Assembly: GCA_023453125.1 (NCBI GenBank)
Contig: JAEXUB010000252.1
Span: 1 to 12,503, forward strand
Origin: Bacteroidota bacterium
GTDB lineage: Bacteria; Bacteroidota; Ignavibacteria; Ignavibacteriales; Melioribacteraceae
Direction: 5' to 3'
Length of the DNA stretch: 12,503 nt
Part shown: positions 6,541-12,503 of the stretch, piece by piece
Layout of the letters: each line of letters begins with the position of its first letter
Numbering within the stretch: position 1 is the first letter of the stretch
Program-made: the position numbers and the translations under genes
The notes under the pieces: model-generated
What the model saw: the letters and a program-made list of their open reading frames with translations, nothing else
Told to the model about the DNA's origin: nothing
Database searches by the model: none

Positions 6541-7830
6541 TTAAACGAGTTCAATAAGGAGGGTTACTGTGGTGCCCTTTCCCTTCTGAGAGGAAATATT
6601 TAATTCAACATTATTCATTTCGGCATATTTGCGGGCCAGTATTAATCCAATGCCTTCGCCGTGCGGTTTATCGTTCTTCTGATTTTTCAGCTTAATTTCA
6701 CTTCCAAGAATAAAAGAAAGATGATCTGAGGCAATACCAATTCCTGTATCCTTAATTTCCAGTGATAGCTTGTTTATTTCCTTAATCTCTTCTATGGTTA
6801 TGGTAATGCTCCCCGTAATTGTGAATTTTAAGGCGTTTGAAATGATGTTATTAATTAATAATAGAAGCGTATATTCATCCCCTATTATTTCAGTCCTTTC
6901 TGTTTTTTGTATTATCTTAAAATCAAGCTTTTTATCACGTGCCAGATTTTTGTATTCATTAAATACCGGATTGAGAAGATTTTTTACCGCATCCAGGTTC
7001 TTTGGAGTAAACTCATAAGTTCCTGTCTTCAATTCTGCCATATTAAGAAGAAGATCGAAGGATTTAATTATTCTCAAGCCCGAGCTTTCAATAAGGTCAA
7101 GACTCGATTTTATTTCAGGGGGCACCCCGTTTCCGAGCTCATCCTTTAACAAATGGGAAAAATTAATTATAGTATTAAGAGGGGTCCTTACCTCGTGCGA
7201 CATCTGCGCCATGAATTCAAGTTTCAGGTCCTGCGAAATTTCCGATTTTTTCTTTGCCGTTTTTATATTCTTGAAAAGCTGTGCGTTTCTTATTGCTGTA
7301 GAGGCGTGCTCAGCAAGGATTTCGAACGTAAAAGTTACTTCACGGCTCTTTATTTTAGTTATTTTTTTATTATCGACATAAATAACGCCGATTTTCCTGT
7401 TTTCGGTTATGAGGGGTGCGCATAAGATTGTCTGTAGCGATAATTCCAGTATGCTTTTAGATGGGTTATAACCCGATTCATTCTGGGCCCCTTCAATAAA
7501 TCTGCTTCTACCGGTCCTGAATACATCCTCAGCTACAGTCTGGCTTATTTTAAATGATTTTTCGGGAAGCCTGTTCCCTTTTTCATCAAGTCCCAGTTTA
7601 TACTCAAGCCCTCCTGAATCATTCACGAGAACAATAAAGCCCCTCTCGGCACTGCTGATTTCAATTGCATGGGTAAGTACTACGGCAAGAACGTCGTCAA
7701 GTTCAATGGTGCTGTTAATATTTTTAACTACGCTAAGGATGGAATCTAAATCTTTATAACGCTGATTGGCAGAACTGCCAAACTGCTGTTCTTTTTTTAC
7801 TGAATCTTTTTTGAAATCGGAAAACTTCAT
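6541..7830 (-). CDS. Soluble GAF-domain sensor histidine kinase (paralogue B)
   Basis: A 429-residue kinase closely related over its whole length to the one at 3242-4534, most strongly in the GAF part (SRFIEG, LQTILCAPL, FTFEILA). No membrane segment. Order: GAF ~25-185, coiled-coil linker, HisKA with SHEVRTP (His212), HATPase with N-box INNIISNALKFT (Asn332), G1 DTGIGIA (361-367) and G2 GEGIGL (391-396). The F-box region after G1 lacks the second Phe seen in the paralogue, but ATP-binding boxes are otherwise intact. The stretch between G1 and G2 is Lys-rich. The start is ATG 7830, matching MKFSDF/MKFSEF; the ribosome site is weak (CGGATAA). It follows the TPR gene by 18 bases. No receiver gene accompanies it, so it may share the receiver at 2825-3202 or regulate paralogue A; both are inference. 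Confidence 0.96.
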   Translation of the reverse strand: MKFSDFKKDSVKKEQQFGSSANQRYKDLDSILSVVKNINSTIELDDVLAVVLTHAIEISSAERGFIVLVNDSGGLEYKLGLDEKGNRLPEKSFKISQTVAEDVFRTGRSRFIEGAQNESGYNPSKSILELSLQTILCAPLITENRKIGVIYVDNKKITKIKSREVTFTFEILAEHASTAIRNAQLFKNIKTAKKKSEISQDLKLEFMAQMSHEVRTPLNTIINFSHLLKDELGNGVPPEIKSSLDLIESSGLRIIKSFDLLLNMAELKTGTYEFTPKNLDAVKNLLNPVFNEYKNLARDKKLDFKIIQKTERTEIIGDEYTLLLLINNIISNALKFTITGSITITIEEIKEINKLSLEIKDTGIGIASDHLSFILGSEIKLKNQKNDKPHGEGIGLILARKYAEMNNVELNISSQKGKGTTVTLLIELV

Positions 7831-7848
7831 TTATCCGCTTAACCCCTG

Positions 7849-9033
7849 TTACCCCTTAAGGACTTTCTCAGCATCCGTCTGAATATTTACCTCATTGAAA
7901 TAGAGCAGTGCCATAATCTGGTATTTGGCCGATTTTTTACCATTTTTTTTCATTTTGTATAATTTTGAAAGACTTAAATAAGTCTCTGCAATATTATATT
8001 TATTTTCCAGCTCCCTGTTTAATCTAAGGCTTGTCAACAGAAGAGTTTCGGCATAATCCAGATTCCTCTGTTCCAGCTCAATCTTTCCTTTAATCTTATA
8101 AACCTCAGCAATAGATAGCCTGTCATTAATTCTGCAGCTTACCTCCATTGTATAATTGATAAGCGCATTAGCAAGTGTAAGATCGTTCAGATTTACATAA
8201 CAATCGGACTTAGTAACCATACAGAGGCAGAGCATAGAAAGGTTCTCGGCGGCCGAAGCGGCATTTATTGCTACATCGAGCCTGTTAATTGCTTCATAAT
8301 AATCTTTTTTGAAATAATAAAGGTTGGCAATATTATATTTAAGCTCTGCAATGCGGGAAAGATCATTTATCTGTTCAAAATAAACGAGCGCCCTATTGAG
8401 ATATGAAATTGATTCATCAAAATTGTGCAGCGCCTGGTACAAAACCCCCAAATTGGATTCTACCATTGCCTGAAGATACTTCTCTTTTTTAGGATTAATA
8501 CTCTGAATTGCCTTATTGAAACATTTCAGGGCGGCCTGCATATCCCCCTTCTCTCCCAAAACAGCCGCTAGAAGGTTTTCGCATTTGAATACTCCGGTCC
8601 GGTTTTTCTCGGACTGGTAAATTCTTTTAGCTTTATTTACAGTACCTTCTGCTTTTTTCCAATATCCCTGCCTGAAGAAAATTTCCCCCAGATAGAAATG
8701 TGCGGTTGCAATATAGTCCTTCAGTTTTTCAACACTTTCTATTTTCCTTAAAAGTATACCTAATATATCTTCGGCAAGCCCCAGAAGCCCAAGATTTATT
8801 GACTGCTTGGCCAGCATTATATAAAGATCTACGTATTTAACTTTAGGGAGTTCCCCTTCGGTAAGAGTTATAAGGTTTTCAATCTGTATTCTGCGGGATA
8901 CAATAAACTGAGGATCGAGGAGATTAACATTCTCGATTGGAGCGCTGCTCTTATCGAATGCCGGGCTTCTCATAAAATCGTTGATCTGCCCTTCATCAAG
9001 ATAGATGTTCAGCACTTCATTAAATGAGAGCAT
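7849..9033 (-). CDS. TPR-repeat protein (paralogue B), partner of the second GAF kinase
   Basis: A 394-residue soluble protein with tandem tetratricopeptide repeats over most of residues ~60-385. Clear units include ANLYYFKKDYYEAINRLDVA, SNLGVLYQALHNFDESISYL and LSLSKLYKMKKNGKKSAKYQ. It is paralogous to the protein at 4549-5559: matching segments include YVDLYI/YIDLLL, KLKDYIATAHFYLGEI/KLIDYTANANLELGKI and the following W-K pattern. Unlike that one, it continues as TPR to its C-terminus. I choose ATG 9033 because MLSFNEVL then lines up with MLNLSKTL; an in-frame GTG at 9042, preceded by AGGGA, is a realistic alternative adding three residues. It lies 18 bases upstream of kinase B and about 75 bases after the large metalloprotease gene. 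It probably binds or controls kinase B, or a shared partner of both kinases. Confidence 0.92.
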   Translation of the reverse strand: MLSFNEVLNIYLDEGQINDFMRSPAFDKSSAPIENVNLLDPQFIVSRRIQIENLITLTEGELPKVKYVDLYIMLAKQSINLGLLGLAEDILGILLRKIESVEKLKDYIATAHFYLGEIFFRQGYWKKAEGTVNKAKRIYQSEKNRTGVFKCENLLAAVLGEKGDMQAALKCFNKAIQSINPKKEKYLQAMVESNLGVLYQALHNFDESISYLNRALVYFEQINDLSRIAELKYNIANLYYFKKDYYEAINRLDVAINAASAAENLSMLCLCMVTKSDCYVNLNDLTLANALINYTMEVSCRINDRLSIAEVYKIKGKIELEQRNLDYAETLLLTSLRLNRELENKYNIAETYLSLSKLYKMKKNGKKSAKYQIMALLYFNEVNIQTDAEKVLKG

Positions 9034-9108
9034 TTTTTCCACAGATCTTTCCCTTTCTCAAAAAAAATACAATACCCTATAATATTATCGTATACAATAT
9101 AAAAAAGT

Positions 9109-12060
9109 TTAATTTTTAAGCAACTTTATCGAAATAAACCAATCAAATTCATTTTTCCCCTCCGAAAAGGCCTTAGCGGCGCCTAATGAGAGAGTGGTTT
9201 CGTAATTGAACCAATGATTAAACACAAAATTAATCTGTCCCCCTCCATTAATCCAGTATTTTCCGCTGTTTGAATTACTAATTAATGACTGTGAAAAGAG
9301 GGATAATTCAATATAATTAAGGTAATGGGAGCCTATATTTGCCCCTTCCAGCTTCAACGGAGGAAGAATATTCTCAATTGTGAACCTTACGAATTCATCG
9401 CATACAAGATCATAAACCGCTATTCCGGGGAACATAAACGGCTTCCGGAACTGCTTTACATCCGCATTTTCAACTTCCCTGTTGCCGAATCCTCCAATAA
9501 AGAAGCGGGACTGCAGATGGTTATCGTTCTTGAAAAGGTAGCCTGCATTAATCCTTAAAGATAAGGTATTATGAGGAGCTATCCAGTTCAACAGTTTATT
9601 CCAGCCGCCGAATATTTGTGCAGAATATTGAGGCTTATCCCAGGTTGAAGCGAAAAATACTGCCGATAGATCAAATTCATCCCCATATTCAAATTCGCTG
9701 CTTCCAATGCTGCGCCGGTAATTGCGGATATTAAAATTTGACTGTGCTACCGCAAAATCGGGCTGCGAAACGGGAATAAGGTTATCTGTAAATCTTTCTA
9801 TCCCCCGGTATAATGCTATCTCATTGGTAAGTTTCATCTTTAGAGGATTATCATAAATTAAATAATGCTGCGAACCGATATAATATTTCTCCCCTGCAAG
9901 GCCTCTTTTGCGCTTGTTGAAAAGATCATAAAAATCGGGGGCATTGTAGTTTATTCCTAAAGAAAATTCCTTTTTATATTCATACTTTGCCCTTAGATGA
10001 TATTTGGGAAGCAAATTGTTTTCAGACTTTACTGTATACCCGGCCTCAATTGAGAAATCATGGTAGAGAAGAGGGTCTGCAATCCTGCTGAAAATCCCCG
10101 CTACAACTGATGACTGGAATCCGGAAACCACAGGAACAAAAGACTGCACCTTAATATTTCCGATGCCCGAATATTCTTCCTCTTTCAATTCCATATTGGA
10201 ATCCGGCAGCGCAACTTCTACCAGATAATCCTTAATCTTCTCATTCTTATCAACTACCGACTGTCCGAGGTATTCAATGGCAGGCAGTCTATTAATGAGG
10301 CCGGACTTGAAAAGAACCGGCATGAATCCTTCGGAGGAAAATTCAAACGCGAAAAGTGTGTCGTCATTTATTTCGAGGGGCCTGAATAATCCTTTTATCG
10401 AATGAGAAACGGCCCGGCAGCTCTTTTCTTCGAGAGAATAGAGGAAAATATTGGAAACTCCATTTACTGCCGCATTGAAATAGATCCTCTTTCCGTCGCT
10501 GCTCCAGGAAGGGTTCTCCGGATTGCCTGCGGAATAAACCGGCGTTACATTTTGCAGGTTTTCAAGGTCTACTATTAATAAGCTCTGTTCCCCTGATGTC
10601 TTATGCATCACGGCGGCAAGCTGTCTTCCATTGGGACTTACAGCAAGATTATAGATTTCTTCTCCAACAGGGAAACTCCTCAAAATTAAAAATTCTTTGT
10701 ATGGGGGTTTTGAATAAACCACAGAAACCTCTCCGGCATTATGTCTTACCCCCCAAATTGTTTTATTTGTCCAATCAAGAGTAATATTTCCTGTTCTTTC
10801 ATCTTCCATCACAGGACTAACTTTCCCGGTATTAATATTAAGGGCATTCAGGTCTCTGAAGAGCTGATTATTGTTTGTAGTAAAATAAAAAATCCCATTG
10901 GCTGGATCGAATGCAGTAGATGAAACCTGGCTCATTCCCGGAGTCGGCAGAGTCTCTAGGTCCTTAAATTCCATTGATTTCAGGTTCAACGCTCCAATTG
11001 AAGCCAGATGGTCCTTCCTTTGGTAGGCAAAAAGAATCTCCCCTTTTTCCGGGCTGAAATAAGGGGTAGAAACCCATCCTAACGGTATTGCTGAAAGGTA
11101 CTTAATCTGCGTTACTTTTTCGCTCATTAAACGGGCTATGTTTTTTTCCTGGAATTCAATCTCTGCATCAGTAAAATCTCTCCAAACATCCCCGATGGCT
11201 AATCCAAAAATTTCTTCGAATCTATTCCGGTAACTATTGTAAAATGCTTCTCCAGAAGTCCGGTACCACTCAAGAAACTTTTCATTGCCGTATTTAGCTG
11301 CCAGGAAGGCACCGAATCTTGTACCGTAAAGATAGTACTCCATATCCATCAGGAATGAGTTTACAGGAATTCTTGAACTAATACCGGACAAAGAGAGCAA
11401 CTCCTTATTTTCAAGGACAAGTGAACGGAAATACATTTCGTCAAAACTTCCAAGAACTCTGCCGAAACCGCCGCTCAGCCAGGTTTCCAGATAAACGGCA
11501 ATCGACTCCTGATGCCATACTGGAGAAAATCTGTTGTAATTGGTTAAAATTGTGAAAAGTGATGTAACAGGCTGGCTTTGTTCCGGTGCCGTTTTTGAAA
11601 AAACTGACCTCATTCCCCTTTCGGTACTGTTTGCCTGATCATTATAGAATATATGCACAAGCTCGTGGTTAATTACCCACTGAAACCTTTCATTGTATGG
11701 TATATTTTCGTACCCGGCTTCGAATGGCTCTATTTCTATATGAATATAATTCTGGGGTATTGAGGTAGCCTCCCCAAATCCATAATCATATAGGTCAAAT
11801 GTATTTAAAACTATTCTTTCTGAAGGTTTACTGCCGAAGATGCCGGTTAGCTTTGAATATGATTTCTCTGCACTCGAAATAAGATAATCAGCCAGATAAG
11901 CGTGATGGGGCTTGTAGATGATAATAAAGTTTTCCGACTCTTTTTGAAGCCAGCTAGCCTGCGGAAACGATATTTGAGGTATGAAAAGCATAAATAAAAT
12001 AAATAACATTGAACCAAATTTATTTTTACCGCAAAAATAGAAATTGCCTTTCAACTCCAC
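9109..12060 (-). CDS. Exported peptidase-MA-like metalloprotease with PD40 propeller and C-terminal beta-barrel
   Basis: A 983-residue multidomain protein. A Lys-containing n-region, the hydrophobic stretch MLFILFMLFIP and a PQA-S site (to about residue 36) form a Sec signal peptide. Residues ~37-300 are a gluzincin domain: HELVH supplies zinc ligands His132 and His136 with catalytic Glu133, and WHQES supplies the likely third ligand Glu185, as in the peptidase MA family. Residues ~320-590 look like a TolB/PD40 beta-propeller (LAVSPNGRQLA, WSSDGKRIYF). From ~650 the chain has alternating beta strands rich in Tyr and Phe and ends in strand WFISIKLLKN, as in outer-membrane barrels. The start is GTG 12060 with GGAG six bases upstream; ATG 12009 just before the hydrophobic core is possible. 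Probably anchored in the outer membrane; the substrate is unknown. A terminator-like hairpin lies just upstream. Confidence 0.93.
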   Translation of the reverse strand: MELKGNFYFCGKNKFGSMLFILFMLFIPQISFPQASWLQKESENFIIIYKPHHAYLADYLISSAEKSYSKLTGIFGSKPSERIVLNTFDLYDYGFGEATSIPQNYIHIEIEPFEAGYENIPYNERFQWVINHELVHIFYNDQANSTERGMRSVFSKTAPEQSQPVTSLFTILTNYNRFSPVWHQESIAVYLETWLSGGFGRVLGSFDEMYFRSLVLENKELLSLSGISSRIPVNSFLMDMEYYLYGTRFGAFLAAKYGNEKFLEWYRTSGEAFYNSYRNRFEEIFGLAIGDVWRDFTDAEIEFQEKNIARLMSEKVTQIKYLSAIPLGWVSTPYFSPEKGEILFAYQRKDHLASIGALNLKSMEFKDLETLPTPGMSQVSSTAFDPANGIFYFTTNNNQLFRDLNALNINTGKVSPVMEDERTGNITLDWTNKTIWGVRHNAGEVSVVYSKPPYKEFLILRSFPVGEEIYNLAVSPNGRQLAAVMHKTSGEQSLLIVDLENLQNVTPVYSAGNPENPSWSSDGKRIYFNAAVNGVSNIFLYSLEEKSCRAVSHSIKGLFRPLEINDDTLFAFEFSSEGFMPVLFKSGLINRLPAIEYLGQSVVDKNEKIKDYLVEVALPDSNMELKEEEYSGIGNIKVQSFVPVVSGFQSSVVAGIFSRIADPLLYHDFSIEAGYTVKSENNLLPKYHLRAKYEYKKEFSLGINYNAPDFYDLFNKRKRGLAGEKYYIGSQHYLIYDNPLKMKLTNEIALYRGIERFTDNLIPVSQPDFAVAQSNFNIRNYRRSIGSSEFEYGDEFDLSAVFFASTWDKPQYSAQIFGGWNKLLNWIAPHNTLSLRINAGYLFKNDNHLQSRFFIGGFGNREVENADVKQFRKPFMFPGIAVYDLVCDEFVRFTIENILPPLKLEGANIGSHYLNYIELSLFSQSLISNSNSGKYWINGGGQINFVFNHWFNYETTLSLGAAKAFSEGKNEFDWFISIKLLKN

Positions 12061-12076
12061 TCATTCTCCATTTAAA

Positions 12077-12108
12077 AAATTAAAGCCTTCTTATGAAGGC
12101 CTTAATTT
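12077..12108 (-). terminator. Hairpin terminator after the repeat-protein gene
   Basis: The inner stem GCCTTC (12085-12090) with GAAGGC (12095-12100) has a TTAT loop. One mismatch separates it from an outer stem AAATTAA (12077-12083) with TTAATTT (12102-12108). On the minus strand a T-run (12079-12074) follows the stem. It lies 25 bases past the repeat-gene stop and about 8 bases before the ribosome site of the metalloprotease gene, so it probably ends the repeat-gene transcript or limits read-through. Confidence 0.7.
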
Positions 12109-12132
12109 ATGGAAAATAAACATTATTTTCTC

Positions 12133-12503
12133 TTACCTTGTCCAACCAAGGCGGCTGTCGCCGGTATCGCCGAGATTAGCAACCTGAGAGTTAGATCTTG
12201 TCCAACCTAAGCGGCTGTCGCCGGTATCGCCGAGATTAGCAACCTGTGAGTTAGATCTTGTCCAGCCTAAGCGGCTGTCGCCGGTATCGCCGAGGTTAGC
12301 AACCTGTGAGTTAGATCTTGTCCAACCTAAACGGCTGTCGCCTGTATCACCGAGATTGGCTACCTGTGAATTCGATCTTGTCCAACCTAAACGGCTGTCC
12401 CCTGTATCGCCAAGATTGGCAACCTGTGAATTAGATCTTGTCCAACCTAAGCGGCTATCCCCTGTATCGCCAAGATTGGCAACCTGTGAGTTCGATCTTG
12501 TCC
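12133..12503 (-). CDS. Exact 20-residue tandem-repeat protein, C-terminal fragment (5' end outside window)
   Basis: On the minus strand an open frame runs from the window edge to TAA at 12133-12135. The visible 123 codons are nothing but a tandem repeat of ANLGDTGDSRLGWTRSNSQV: one partial copy at the edge, five full copies and a final copy that stops after LGWTR. Every full copy encodes the same peptide although the DNA differs at many wobble positions. The unit has no Cys, Pro, Lys, Glu, Phe, Tyr, His, Ile or Met, has balanced Asp/Arg charge, one Trp, and is rich in Gly, Ser and Asn. No C-terminal sorting domain or membrane anchor is seen. I do not recognise the family. The composition and length per unit would suit a beta-solenoid or a curlin-like amyloid fibre, but this is inference; the N-terminus that would show export is missing. 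Confidence 0.8.
   Translation of the reverse strand, partial: TRSNSQVANLGDTGDSRLGWTRSNSQVANLGDTGDSRLGWTRSNSQVANLGDTGDSRLGWTRSNSQVANLGDTGDSRLGWTRSNSQVANLGDTGDSRLGWTRSNSQVANLGDTGDSRLGWTR
12136..12503 (-). repeat. 60-base tandem repeat array, more than six units, inside the coding region
   Basis: The period is exactly 60 bases with no gaps or spacers; full units lie at 12181-12240, 12241-12300, 12301-12360, 12361-12420 and 12421-12480, with partial units at both ends. The last unit (12136-12180) is cut by the stop codon. Neighbouring units share variants, for example ACC and GCT codons in the units below 12301 and ACA and GCC above it, consistent with stepwise duplication. The array continues past the window end. 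Confidence 0.97.

Noticed and set aside
6331..6603. Plus-strand 90-codon reading frame with a hydrophobic N-terminus
   Set aside because: It runs 63 bases into the 3' end of kinase B on the other strand, its hydrophobic part is encoded by a T-rich tract, it has no clear ribosome site and no recognisable domain.
9067..9099. Direct repeat ATACAATA, two copies upstream of TPR paralogue B
   Set aside because: Short, AT-only apart from one base, and without a recognisable promoter arrangement; likely chance.
12136..12503. CRISPR array
   Set aside because: The 60-base units abut directly with no unique spacers, and they form a continuous coding frame.
12185..12503. Plus-strand coding reading of the repeat array
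   Set aside because: One plus frame is nearly open and also shows mostly silent changes because its wobble bases coincide, but it has TGA at 12185-12187 and Leu/Phe changes in two copies; the minus frame has neither.

Overview
The window carries eleven protein-coding genes, two of them cut by the window edges, and no RNA genes that I can see. Base composition is moderate and AT-leaning by eye. The protein style suggests a free-living member of the Bacteroidota/Ignavibacteriota group: soluble GAF histidine kinases beside TPR proteins, a lipoprotein with a Bacteroidota-type lipobox, and a large metalloprotease-propeller-barrel protein. That taxonomic call is inference.

Left part (1-2828, plus strand): a tight three-gene operon. 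It encodes an M24 Xaa-Pro-type metallopeptidase (5' end outside the window), a monofunctional proline dehydrogenase, and a DapA-family aldolase whose active-site motifs look like eukaryotic 4-hydroxy-2-oxoglutarate aldolase (HOGA1) and not DapA. The dehydrogenase has Leu where proline dehydrogenases keep a Tyr that disfavours hydroxyproline. Together they suggest a pathway from imino-acid peptides to (hydroxy)proline to pyruvate plus glyoxylate.

Middle (2825-9033, minus strand): two paralogous signalling modules in tandem. The downstream one reads lipoprotein, TPR protein, soluble GAF histidine kinase, stand-alone receiver. The upstream one reads TPR protein, GAF histidine kinase, with no receiver. 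A 416-base gene-free spacer (6125-6540) separates them and holds a 21-base perfect palindrome. The receiver gene and the aldolase gene converge and share a TTAA, so their stop codons overlap.

Right part (9109-12503, minus strand): a 983-residue exported protein with a peptidase-MA-like HExxH...E zinc site, a TolB/PD40-type propeller and a probable outer-membrane beta-barrel. Upstream of it lies the 3' end of a gene made of an exact 20-residue repeat. The DNA copies differ at many wobble positions but all encode the same peptide. A hairpin terminator separates these two genes.

The strongest leads are the exact-repeat protein, the hydroxyproline-pathway reading of the left operon, and the duplicated TPR-kinase module.
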